Source: Confluentibacter flavum | Lineage (GTDB): Bacteria > Bacteroidota > Bacteroidia > Flavobacteriales > Flavobacteriaceae | Assembly: GCF_002843175.1 (NCBI RefSeq) | Contig: NZ_PJEO01000016.1 | Location: 62,001 to 126,000, forward strand | DNA: 64,000 nucleotides | Direction of reading: 5' to 3' | Shown here: piece after piece, positions 1-7,944 of the stretch | Numbering within the stretch: the first letter of the stretch is position 1 | Layout of the letters: every line of letters starts with the position of its first letter | Notes under the pieces: model-generated | Databases searched by the model: none | What the model was told of the DNA's origin: nothing | What the model saw: only the letters and a program-made list of their open reading frames with translations | Translations under genes and position numbers: made by a program

Positions 1-7
1 ATTTAAA

Positions 8-640
8 ATGAAAACATACTTCATAACAGGAATCTCTACGGATGTTGGCAAAACCATCGCTTCAGCCATTATTACGGAAGCTTTGGAAGCTGACTATTGG
101 AAACCCATTCAAGCTGGGGATATTGATAATAGCGATACACATAAAGTCAAAAAATTGGTATCTAATAAAAAGTCTGAATTTCATCGAAGTTCTTATATAT
201 TGAATTCCCCTATGAGTCCGCATGCAGCGGCCGAAATTGATGGTATTTCTATAGATATTTTAAAAATAAATTTACCTAAAACAAAAAATAACTTGGTTAT
301 TGAAGGAGCTGGCGGTTTATTAGTGCCTTTAAATGACACACACACTGTTTTAGATATCATAAAACCAACTTATAAAGTTATTGTGGTTTCTAGACATTAT
401 TTAGGAAGCATCAACCACACACTTTTAACCGTAAACACGTTGAAAGAAAAGGGTTTTGATGTGTCTATTATTTTTAGTGGGAATGAACATAAAACAACCG
501 AAGATATTATTAAAAAAATGACAAACGTTCCCATTATTGGGCGTATTGATGAAGAACCGTATTTTGATAAAAATGTGGTTAAGGAATATGCTGATGAATT
601 CCTGCAAAAGCAGGAATCTCATAATTTTTTTAAAGAATGA
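8..640 (+). CDS. bioD: Dethiobiotin synthetase BioD
   Basis: ATP-dependent dethiobiotin synthase, the penultimate step of biotin synthesis: it closes the ureido ring of 7,8-diaminopelargonate with CO2. The P-loop TDVGKT sits at residues 11-16 and the substrate-side YWKP motif follows at 30-33. The conserved EGAGG motif and GSINHTLLTV also match the family, and 210 residues is a normal length. It is first in a same-strand cluster with bioA, a ketosynthase and bioB. The start is the first ATG, only 7 bases into the window, so upstream genes (bioF and others would be expected) are not visible. The last ~14 codons overlap a palindromic repeat, so the C-terminal tail is probably repeat-derived. 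Confidence 0.95.
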   Translation: MKTYFITGISTDVGKTIASAIITEALEADYWKPIQAGDIDNSDTHKVKKLVSNKKSEFHRSSYILNSPMSPHAAAEIDGISIDILKINLPKTKNNLVIEGAGGLLVPLNDTHTVLDIIKPTYKVIVVSRHYLGSINHTLLTVNTLKEKGFDVSIIFSGNEHKTTEDIIKKMTNVPIIGRIDEEPYFDKNVVKEYADEFLQKQESHNFFKE

Positions 641-771
641 ACTATCGACGCAAAGCATAAGAGGTCTCAAAGTGGAATCTATTTTCATTTGACGCAGAGC
701 GTCGGGGATTAAAACCCTACTTTGATTAAATTTAACGTATAACAAAAATGAGATTTCCGCCTTCGCGGAAA
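599..771. repeat. REP-doublet-like element with two inverted hairpins
   Basis: A hairpin TTCCTGC-AAAA-GCAGGAA (599-616), followed by ATCTCAT, lies in the end of bioD. An inverted relative, TTTCCGC-CTTC-GCGGAAA (754-771), is preceded by ATGAGA, the complement of the same flank. They enclose about 140 bp that contains another small hairpin, GACGC-AGA-GCGTC (692-704). The arrangement resembles a REPIN or small MITE. The right hairpin ends 8 bases before the bioA start codon. That it is a mobile repeat is inference from the layout. Confidence 0.55.
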
Positions 772-779
772 TAAAAATT

Positions 780-2045
780 ATGACATTAAAAGACCGCGAT
801 AAAAAACATCTTTGGCATCCATTAACGCAACACAAATTGCATCCAAATACTATTGCCATAACCAAAGCAAAAGGATGTGTGTTGACCGATGAGGATGGCA
901 ACGACTATATAGATGCCATTGCCTCTTGGTACACCAGTATGTTCGGACATTGCAATCCGTTTATCACCAACCGTGTTGCTGCGCAAATGCAGCAGTTAGA
1001 CCAAATTGTTTTTAGTGGATTTACACACGAACCAGCTATAAAATTGTCTGAAACCCTCATCACAATCCTTCCTGAAAATCAAAATAAAATTTTCTTTAGT
1101 GATAATGGCTCAACGGCTGTTGATGTTGCCATTAAAATGGCATTGCAATTTCATTTCAACCAAGGTGAAAAACGCAATACACTCATTGCCTTTGAAGATG
1201 GTTTTCATGGTGACACATTTGGTGCCATGAGTGTTTCAGGATTATCAGTTTACAATGGTCCTTTTGAAGATTTCTTTTTAGACGTAAAACGTATTCCCAC
1301 ACCTAACGGAGACAATCATGAATACATTCTAAAAACTCTAAAAACTATTACAGCCAACCATAAAATAGCAGGATTTATTTACGAACCCTTGGTGCAAGGT
1401 GCTGCCGCCATGAAAATGCATGATGCCTCTGGTTTAGAAATGATCTTGCAATTCTGTAAAACCCATAACATTGTTACCATTGCCGATGAAGTCATGACTG
1501 GCTTTGGTAAAACAGGAAAACACTTTGCATCACTGTATTTAAAAACAAAACCAGACATTATGTGCTTGAGCAAAGCCCTAACAGCTGGTTTAATGCCTAT
1601 GGCAATAACCTCTTGTGTACAAAAAATCTATGATGCTTTTTATAGTGACGACATTAGTAAAGGGCTGTTCCACGGGCATACCTATTCTGCAAATCCGTTA
1701 GCGTGTACGGCGGCTTTAGCAAGTATCGAGTTGCTACAATTGGAAGAAACACAAAACAATATCCTGCGGGTTATAAGCGCTCATAATGATTTTAATGAAA
1801 GAATTAAGCACCACCCAAAAGTAAAATCTACACGGCAATTGGGCATAATTTTCGCTCTCGATTTAAATGTAGATATGGAACGTTATGGCAATTTACGTGA
1901 CCGATTATTTAAGTTCTTTATGTCTAAAGGCGTGTTTTTACGTCCGCTTGGTAATACTATTTATATTCAAGCACCTTACGTCATTACGCAAGAACAGTTG
2001 GAAAAAATTTATAAAACCATCGAAGAATCTTTAGCAATCATCTAA
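780..2045 (+). CDS. bioA: Adenosylmethionine-8-amino-7-oxononanoate aminotransferase BioA
   Basis: PLP-dependent class III aminotransferase that converts KAPA to DAPA, the substrate of BioD. The PLP lysine is K265 in LSKALTAG, and the cofactor-binding aspartate is D236 in ADEVMTGFGKTG. An N-terminal HLWHPLTQ motif, typical of BioA, is at residues 10-17, and 421 residues is the usual length. It lies 139 bp after bioD, across a repeat, and 21 bp before the ketosynthase gene, so bioA-ketosynthase and probably bioB are co-transcribed. A repeat hairpin ends 8 bases before the start codon and could affect translation (inference). Confidence 0.95.
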   Translation: MTLKDRDKKHLWHPLTQHKLHPNTIAITKAKGCVLTDEDGNDYIDAIASWYTSMFGHCNPFITNRVAAQMQQLDQIVFSGFTHEPAIKLSETLITILPENQNKIFFSDNGSTAVDVAIKMALQFHFNQGEKRNTLIAFEDGFHGDTFGAMSVSGLSVYNGPFEDFFLDVKRIPTPNGDNHEYILKTLKTITANHKIAGFIYEPLVQGAAAMKMHDASGLEMILQFCKTHNIVTIADEVMTGFGKTGKHFASLYLKTKPDIMCLSKALTAGLMPMAITSCVQKIYDAFYSDDISKGLFHGHTYSANPLACTAALASIELLQLEETQNNILRVISAHNDFNERIKHHPKVKSTRQLGIIFALDLNVDMERYGNLRDRLFKFFMSKGVFLRPLGNTIYIQAPYVITQEQLEKIYKTIEESLAII

Positions 2046-2066
2046 ATTTGCGGTAAAACTAAACTA

Positions 2067-3230
2067 TTGCAAAAACCAATCTCCATAACTGCTATTGTGT
2101 CCATTTCTCCTTTAGGAACATCGTTGGAAGATGCTTGGAAAATGTATCAAAACAACCAGCATTGCATTACTAAAAAACAATTTGGTGATGCCATAGCTTT
2201 CGTTGCTGAAATTACAAAAGAAGCAAAAGAAACCATTGAGGTTTTAAGACAATCAGACACTAAATATAAATCGTTAGATGATACCGTTTTATATGCCATA
2301 TATGCTTCAAGAAAAGCGATAACTTTAGCTGAATGGAATGGTTCAGACAATTTCGGCATTAACATAGGCTCTTCCCGGGGAGCAACACGTCTTTTTGAAA
2401 TCTATTATGATGATTTCTTAAAAAATAATAAGGCAGAAACGTTAACATCGCCCACCACCACCTTGGGTAATATATCTTCTTGGGTGGCTCACGATTTACA
2501 AACACAAGGCCCCGAAATTAGCCATTCCATTACCTGTTCTACAGCATTACATGCTATGTTAAATGGTATTGCTTGGATTAATTCTGGCATGAGCAACAAA
2601 TTTCTAGTGGGTGGTAGCGAAGCTCCTTTAACAGGGTTTACCATAGCGCAAATGCAGGCTTTAAAAGTATACGCTAGAGAAGATAATCCATACCCTTGCC
2701 GTGCGTTAGACCTCGATAAAAAACAAAACACCATGGTTTTGGGCGAAGGCGCTTCCATGGCATGTTTAGAATCTGGAGAAATAACCAATGCTTTAGCCAT
2801 TATAAAAGGATTTGGTTATGCCACCGAAATTTTAGAACACAATATTTCCATTTCAAGTGAAGCCAAGTGTTTTCAAAAATCCATGACAATGGCTTTAGGT
2901 GAGACGAATCCAGACGATATTGATGTGATTGTCATGCATGCACCTGGTACCATAAAAGGTGATATATCTGAATATCGTGCTATTGAAAAAGTATTTTGCA
3001 ACAAAATGCCCGCATTAACTACCAATAAATGGAAGATAGGACATAGTTTTGGTGCTTCTGGGATGTTAAATATTGAAATGGCCATTTTGATGCTGCAGCA
3101 TCAAGAATTTATTAGCGTTCCATTTTTAGAACATCAAAAAACACCTGAAAAAATTCAAAACGTCATGATCAATGCTGTTGGATTTGGGGGAAATGCCGTA
3201 AGTATTTTATTGAGCAAAAATAATATTTAA
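2067..3230 (+). CDS. FabF-like beta-ketoacyl synthase in the biotin cluster
   Basis: Ketosynthase of the KAS I/II (thiolase-like) fold, 387 residues. The catalytic triad is readable as C157 (ITCSTALHA), H291 (MHAPGT) and H326 (IGHSFGASG), so the enzyme should be active. The proposed start is TTG at 2067: it gives an N-terminus matching the family (ITAIVSISPLGTS), whereas the first ATG would remove part of the fold. It lies 21 bp after bioA and 42 bp before bioB. The location implies a role in making the pimeloyl moiety or another biotin precursor, but the exact acyl substrate cannot be read from sequence. It is somewhat shorter than housekeeping FabF. Confidence 0.85.
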   Translation: MQKPISITAIVSISPLGTSLEDAWKMYQNNQHCITKKQFGDAIAFVAEITKEAKETIEVLRQSDTKYKSLDDTVLYAIYASRKAITLAEWNGSDNFGINIGSSRGATRLFEIYYDDFLKNNKAETLTSPTTTLGNISSWVAHDLQTQGPEISHSITCSTALHAMLNGIAWINSGMSNKFLVGGSEAPLTGFTIAQMQALKVYAREDNPYPCRALDLDKKQNTMVLGEGASMACLESGEITNALAIIKGFGYATEILEHNISISSEAKCFQKSMTMALGETNPDDIDVIVMHAPGTIKGDISEYRAIEKVFCNKMPALTTNKWKIGHSFGASGMLNIEMAILMLQHQEFISVPFLEHQKTPEKIQNVMINAVGFGGNAVSILLSKNNI

Positions 3231-3272
3231 CTTTTTAATTAGTATTTTTGAATTTGAACAACCCATAGATAC

Positions 3273-4367
3273 ATGAGCGAGACAAGACACAATTGGACAA
3301 AAGAAGACATTTTAGAGATATACAATAAACCTTTTATGGAACTGCTTTACGAAGCAGCTACCATCCATAGGCTACATCACGACCCTAATACCGTGCAAGT
3401 ATCTACATTGTTATCCATAAAAACAGGAGGTTGCCCAGAAGATTGTGGGTATTGTCCGCAAGCAGCTCGTTACCACACCAATATTGAGGGTAACGATTTA
3501 ATGAGTGTCCAGCAAGTAAAAGCCCAAGCTTTACGTGCCAAAGCCAGTGGAAGTTCTCGTGTTTGCATGGGTGCTGCATGGCGAAATGTAAAAGATGGTG
3601 AAGAATTCGACCAAGTATTGGAAATGGTACGTACCATCAACAAACTAGATATGGAAGTGTGTTGTACTCTAGGTATGATTACTGAAAACCAAGCACAGCG
3701 TTTGGCTGAGGCTGGATTATATGCCTATAACCATAATTTAGATTCTTCGGAAGAATATTATAAAAAAGTAATTTCTACACGTGGGTTTGAAGATCGCTTA
3801 CAAACCATTGATAACGTTCGTAAAACCAATGTGACCGTTTGTAGTGGTGGTATTATTGGCATGGGCGAAAAAATTGAAGACAGAGCTGGCATGTTGGTGG
3901 CACTTTCAACATTAAATCCACAACCAGAATCGGTGCCCATTAATGCGTTGGTTGCCGTGGAAGGTACACCGCTTGAAGACCAAGAGCCCATTTCTATTTG
4001 GGACATGGTTCGTATGGTAGCTACAACGCGTATTGTGATGCCCGAAACCCAAGTACGATTAAGTGCAGGGCGTACGCAAATGACCCGCGAAGGACAAGCC
4101 ATGTGCTTTTTTGCAGGTGCTAACTCAATTTTTGCAGGTGATAAATTATTGACTACACCAAACCCAGACGTGAATGAGGACATGAAAATGTTTGAATTAC
4201 TAGGGCTACATCCGCAAAAGCCATTTATTAAAAAAATGCAGCCTCAAACGGTGGAAGCTACAGATTCTCAATACCAAGCCTTGGGCGAGAAACCTAAATG
4301 GAGCCGTCCAGAACATACTATTGAGCGAAATGTCGCTGCTAAAGAAAAAGCTAAGGTTGTAAAGTAG
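3273..4367 (+). CDS. bioB: Biotin synthase BioB
   Basis: Radical SAM enzyme that inserts sulfur into dethiobiotin to form biotin. The SAM/[4Fe-4S] motif CxxxCxxC is at C54, C58 and C61 (GGCPEDCGYCPQ). Further BioB motifs include YNHNLDSS, ICSGGIIGMGE-like CSGGIIGMGE, and RLSAGR near the C-terminus of the barrel. At 364 residues it is slightly longer than the E. coli protein because of a basic, charged tail. It is the last gene of the cluster and is followed by a half copy of a genome repeat and a new promoter region. Confidence 0.97.
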   Translation: MSETRHNWTKEDILEIYNKPFMELLYEAATIHRLHHDPNTVQVSTLLSIKTGGCPEDCGYCPQAARYHTNIEGNDLMSVQQVKAQALRAKASGSSRVCMGAAWRNVKDGEEFDQVLEMVRTINKLDMEVCCTLGMITENQAQRLAEAGLYAYNHNLDSSEEYYKKVISTRGFEDRLQTIDNVRKTNVTVCSGGIIGMGEKIEDRAGMLVALSTLNPQPESVPINALVAVEGTPLEDQEPISIWDMVRMVATTRIVMPETQVRLSAGRTQMTREGQAMCFFAGANSIFAGDKLLTTPNPDVNEDMKMFELLGLHPQKPFIKKMQPQTVEATDSQYQALGEKPKWSRPEHTIERNVAAKEKAKVVK

Positions 4368-4368
4368 A

Positions 4369-4396
4369 CGTCATTGCGAACGCAGTGAAGCAATCT
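4369..4396. repeat. Half copy of an interspersed ATTGCG...GCAATCT repeat
   Basis: CGTCATTGCGAACGCAGTGAAGCAATCT follows the bioB stop in two blocks (CGTCATTGCG at 4369-4378 and GAAGCAATCT at 4387-4396). The same elements form the two arms of the inverted repeat at 7320-7393, so this is a single-arm copy of the same family. Repeats with this core are familiar from flavobacterial intergenic regions. Confidence 0.6.
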
Positions 4397-4521
4397 GTAT
4401 TATTAGTAGTTTAGAATTATGCAATGCTTCTAACTCTATTCTGTGCTTCTAACTATACTTCCGATAGCCCAAAACATCTTAAAACTATCTGTTTTTATTA
4501 AGCGGTTTGCCTGTATTTTAG

Positions 4522-4529
4522 TACCTTTG
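4522..4529 (+). promoter_or_regulatory. Bacteroidota -7 promoter element before the TonB receptor gene
   Basis: TACCTTTG matches the TAnnTTTG -7 consensus and ends 20 bases before the receptor's ATG. A clear TTTG at the -33 position is missing (a T-rich run is there instead), so the call rests on the -7 box only. Confidence 0.45.
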
Positions 4530-4549
4530 CAGGCGTAAAAACCAACCTC

Positions 4550-6370
4550 ATGTTTAAAGTAAGATGCTTTATTTTTGCCTCGTTTTTGATGGCGAATTTT
4601 ATATACTCACAAGATTCCCTTACGGTTCAAAATATTGATGAAATTGAAATTACTTCTACAAGAATTCATTTGCCTTTTAAAAAAAATTCGAGAACCATTT
4701 CCATAATATCTGCTATAGACATTAAAAATAGTGCAGCTACCAATCTTGCCGATTTATTACAACAAGAAGCTGGTATTGATATACGTCGAAGAGGAACGTC
4801 TGGCATGCAAGCCGATTTATATATTCGTGGCGGTAGTTTTGACCAAACCTTGTTGCTTATTGATGGTATAAAAATGGACGATGCACAAACTGGCCACCAC
4901 ACCATGAATGCCGCTTTACCTATGGAGGTTATAGAACGCATAGAAATTATAAAAGGTCCTGCCGCTAGGGTTTTTGGACAAAATGCCTTTACTGGCGCTA
5001 TTAATATTGTTACTAAAAAAGTGACGGAAAATGAGGTTTCCGCAAACTTAGAAGCAGGCTCGTACAACCAGCTAAATACGTCTGTTACTGTGGCTTCAAG
5101 CCTTGAAAATTCATCACATTTGGTGCATGTAAGTCGGTTAACATCGGATGGATACCGCTATAACACAGATTATGACAACAGTAATTATTTTATTAAAAGT
5201 ACCTTCAATAAAAAGGGGCAAGCTTTTGACATGATTACCAATTTTTCTGAACGTAAATTTGGTGCCAATGGATTTTATGCAAGTCCAACGGCCACCAATC
5301 AATACGAGGAAACCCAAAATAGTTTAATAGGTTTTTCAACGCAGTTTTCTTCGGAAAAGTGGCTGATTAAACCACGAGTTTATTGGAAACGTAATCAAGA
5401 TGAATATGTTTTTGTTCGTCAAGATCCATCTATTTACAGAAATTTACATATTACTGATAAAATAGGCGCCGAAGTTAATGCCTCTTACACTTCAAGCCTA
5501 GGTGTCACTGGTTTTGGTATTGATATGTCTAAAATATACCTGAGAAGTAATAATTTAGGTAATAGAAATCGATTTATGACGACCTTCTTTTTGGAACATC
5601 AATTTAAATTAGCCGATAATAAATTGGATATTACGCCCGGTGTGGCTGTTACTTATTTCTCAGATTTTAAATTTCATGCCTTTCCAGGAATTGATATTGG
5701 ATACCGCTTGAATGACAATTTAAAAGCTTACGGAAACATAGGCTATACCTATAGAATCCCAACCTATACCGATTTATATTACAGAGACCCAACCACCAAT
5801 GGAGACGAAAATTTAAAACCAGAAGAAGCACTTTCAGAAGAAATTGGTATTAAATATTTTACGCCAACGTTTACCGCTTCGGCAGCTATTTTTAATAGAA
5901 ATGCCAGTAAGTTGATAGACTTTGTAAAAGACAATGCACCAGATTTATGGCAGGCAACCAATATTAGGGATTTAAACACTAAAGGCTTTGAAATCAATAC
6001 GTCTTACTACTTTAAAATAAACACATTTAACCAAAATCTTTCGTTAGGTTATACCTTTTTGGAAGATGAAGTTAAAGCCCTTAACGTCAACTTTTCCAGA
6101 TACGCCATAAACTCGTTAAGGCATCAATTTACAAGTCGTTTAAGCACCCAATTGTTTAAAAATGTAAGTCAGAATATTGTTTATAAATATGCGGAAAGAA
6201 CTTCGGGCGAGAGTTATAATGTTTGGGATGCGTCCATCATAGTAAGTTTAAAACAGTTTGAAATTACGGCCACAGCAAGCAATATATTTAATGCCGAATA
6301 TTACGAAACAAACTTAGTGCCCATGCCCAAAGGCAATATGCTTTTTGGCCTGCGATATCATTTTAATTAA
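4550..6370 (+). CDS. TonB-dependent outer membrane receptor
   Basis: Outer-membrane beta-barrel receptor that imports a ligand using TonB energy. A signal peptide (residues 1-21, ending NFIYSQ) leads to a TonB-box/plug region with IEITSTRI, GIDIRRRGTSGMQADLYIRGG and the typical IERIEIIKGPAARVFG and GAINIVTK motifs. The remaining ~450 residues are barrel strands, ending in an aromatic C-terminus (GLRYHFN). At 606 residues with no carboxypeptidase-like N-domain it resembles BtuB-type receptors rather than SusC. The ligand is unknown. Proximity to biotin genes and to the cupin-like gene 64 bp downstream is suggestive only. No cobalamin riboswitch was recognised upstream. Confidence 0.88.
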   Translation: MFKVRCFIFASFLMANFIYSQDSLTVQNIDEIEITSTRIHLPFKKNSRTISIISAIDIKNSAATNLADLLQQEAGIDIRRRGTSGMQADLYIRGGSFDQTLLLIDGIKMDDAQTGHHTMNAALPMEVIERIEIIKGPAARVFGQNAFTGAINIVTKKVTENEVSANLEAGSYNQLNTSVTVASSLENSSHLVHVSRLTSDGYRYNTDYDNSNYFIKSTFNKKGQAFDMITNFSERKFGANGFYASPTATNQYEETQNSLIGFSTQFSSEKWLIKPRVYWKRNQDEYVFVRQDPSIYRNLHITDKIGAEVNASYTSSLGVTGFGIDMSKIYLRSNNLGNRNRFMTTFFLEHQFKLADNKLDITPGVAVTYFSDFKFHAFPGIDIGYRLNDNLKAYGNIGYTYRIPTYTDLYYRDPTTNGDENLKPEEALSEEIGIKYFTPTFTASAAIFNRNASKLIDFVKDNAPDLWQATNIRDLNTKGFEINTSYYFKINTFNQNLSLGYTFLEDEVKALNVNFSRYAINSLRHQFTSRLSTQLFKNVSQNIVYKYAERTSGESYNVWDASIIVSLKQFEITATASNIFNAEYYETNLVPMPKGNMLFGLRYHFN

Positions 6371-6434
6371 ATCTCGCACATACAATAAGCGAGAGATCGA
6401 TAACGTTTTCTTAACTTTGGCTCACTAAACTATT

Positions 6435-7313
6435 TTGGCCTTGGCACTAAACTTATCGGAGATTCCTCGTGTAAAAACCATTACAAAAGAGGATTTTTTA
6501 AAACATTACTTTAAACCACAAAAGCCCGTGGTTATTGAGCGTTTTATAAACCATTGGCCGGCGTATAGTAAATGGAATTTAGACTATATGAAAACCATTG
6601 GGGGCAATATTACCATTCCGCTTTATGATGATAGACGTGTAGATTATAAAGATGGTTTTAACGAACCGCATGCCAAAATGAAATTGGGGGACTATATCGA
6701 TTTACTTAAGCGTGAGCCTACAAAATATCGTATTTTTTTATGGAATGCCATTAAGGAAATTCCGCAATTGCAACAAGATTTCTCGTTTCCGGATTTTGGG
6801 TTGAAACTTATGAAAGGGGTTCCTATGCTGTTTTTTGGTGGACAGGATTCTTATACCTTTATGCATTACGATATCGATTTGGCGAATATTTTTCATTTTC
6901 ATTTTGAAGGTAAAAAACAAATTATTTTGTTCGACCAAAAACAGAATGACTTTTTATATAAAGTACCACATTCATTAATTACTAGGGAAGACATAAATTT
7001 TGCAAACCCCGATTTTGAAAAATGGCCGATACTTAAAAAAGCTCAAGGTTATAAAACCGAACTCAACCACGGCGAAGTGTTATATATGCCCGAAGGTTAC
7101 TGGCACTATATGCGCTACATAACCCCAGGATTTTCCATGAGTTTAAGAGCTGTAGCGAGAAATCCTAAAAATTTTAGTAAAGCTGTTTACAATTTACTCA
7201 TCATGCGCTATTTTGATAATGCCATGAGGCAATTAAAAGGTCAGAATTGGATTGATTGGAAAAATGAGCAAGCCATTGTACGAACACATAGAAAAAATGG
7301 TGTTGCCGTTTAA
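6435..7313 (+). CDS. Cupin-like / JmjC-fold oxygenase-type protein
   Basis: A 292-residue protein of the cupin_8/JmjC family (Fe(II)/2-oxoglutarate oxygenase fold). The iron triad can be read as H144-x-D146 (FMHYDIDLANIFH) and H224 (EGYWHYM). The N-terminal KPVVIERFINHWPA and the central LYMPEGYWHY are typical of cytoplasmic family members that hydroxylate proteins or tRNA. The substrate is not known here. The start is TTG at 6435 or the in-frame TTG at 6441; no suitable ATG is present. It follows the TonB receptor on the same strand and is probably co-transcribed with it. Confidence 0.75.
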   Translation: MALALNLSEIPRVKTITKEDFLKHYFKPQKPVVIERFINHWPAYSKWNLDYMKTIGGNITIPLYDDRRVDYKDGFNEPHAKMKLGDYIDLLKREPTKYRIFLWNAIKEIPQLQQDFSFPDFGLKLMKGVPMLFFGGQDSYTFMHYDIDLANIFHFHFEGKKQIILFDQKQNDFLYKVPHSLITREDINFANPDFEKWPILKKAQGYKTELNHGEVLYMPEGYWHYMRYITPGFSMSLRAVARNPKNFSKAVYNLLIMRYFDNAMRQLKGQNWIDWKNEQAIVRTHRKNGVAV

Positions 7314-7319
7314 AGCTTT

Positions 7320-7393
7320 ATTGCGAGGCACGAAGCAATCTCATCATCGGAACTAATCAAGAAACAGATTGCTTCGTCGTGCCTCCCCGCAAT
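7320..7393. repeat. Interspersed inverted repeat between convergent genes
   Basis: The left arm ATTGCGAGGCACGAAGCAAT (7320-7339) and a right arm reading AGATTGCTTCGTCGTGCCTC (7366-7385) plus CCCGCAAT form an imperfect inverted repeat with a ~24-nt loop. It occupies most of the gap between two convergent genes and may also end transcription. The half copy at 4369-4396 belongs to the same family. Confidence 0.65.
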
Positions 7394-7398
7394 GACGA

Positions 7399-7875
7399 TT
7401 ACTTTATCAATTCATTGGCCTTATCGTAAACCAAATACGATTCCCACCCAAGACGGATGAAATAATCTACAAATTTCTTTTTTTTCTTCCATTTATCCGA
7501 TTCTTTGATCAAATCAACCTTTTTATTAGCCAAACTGTTAAAAACATCGATGTATTGCTTGTCGGAAATTCCATCAATAGCGAGATTTATATTACATTTG
7601 CTTACGCCTTTTTGTTTAAGTTGATAGGCTAAACGGCTTTTACCCCATTTCTTAATATTAAACTTACCACTTACATATGCTTTGGCAAAACGTTCTTCAT
7701 TAAGAAAGTTGTGTTCGAAAAGATGTATGGTAATCACATCGATAGCTTCGGGTATCATGTACATGTCCATTAATTTTTGCCTGACTTCTTGATGACTACG
7801 TTCTTGGTACGCACAATAATGCTCCAGTTTTTTGGTAGCTTCTTGTAACGTATATGTTTTTTTGGGTGGCTGCAT
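7399..7875 (-). CDS. recX: Regulatory protein RecX
   Basis: Modulator of RecA filaments in recombination and the SOS response. The 158-residue, all-helical protein has the three-repeat RecX arrangement: LEHYCAYQERSHQEVRQKL near residues 17-35, then FLNEERFAKAYVSGKFNIKKWGKSRLAYQL, which is the family signature region. It is convergent with the cupin-like gene and divergent from the secreted protein gene at 7945. The start codon is the only ATG that gives the full first helix. Confidence 0.88.
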   Translation of the reverse strand: MQPPKKTYTLQEATKKLEHYCAYQERSHQEVRQKLMDMYMIPEAIDVITIHLFEHNFLNEERFAKAYVSGKFNIKKWGKSRLAYQLKQKGVSKCNINLAIDGISDKQYIDVFNSLANKKVDLIKESDKWKKKKKFVDYFIRLGWESYLVYDKANELIK

Positions 7876-7944
7876 GGTTTTCCAAAAATAATAACTAAAA
7901 ATTTTAAAAGACCAAATCTAATCAGATTTTAAAATATTAATGCA

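Noticed and set aside
425-901. Minus-strand open frame across the end of bioD, the repeat and the start of bioA
   Set aside because: It overlaps two well-supported genes and includes repeat sequence. Composition is not that of a protein family.
4400-4549. Cobalamin or other riboswitch before the TonB receptor
   Set aside because: No B12-box-like or other riboswitch core recognised; only a GCCTG...CAGGC pair around the promoter.
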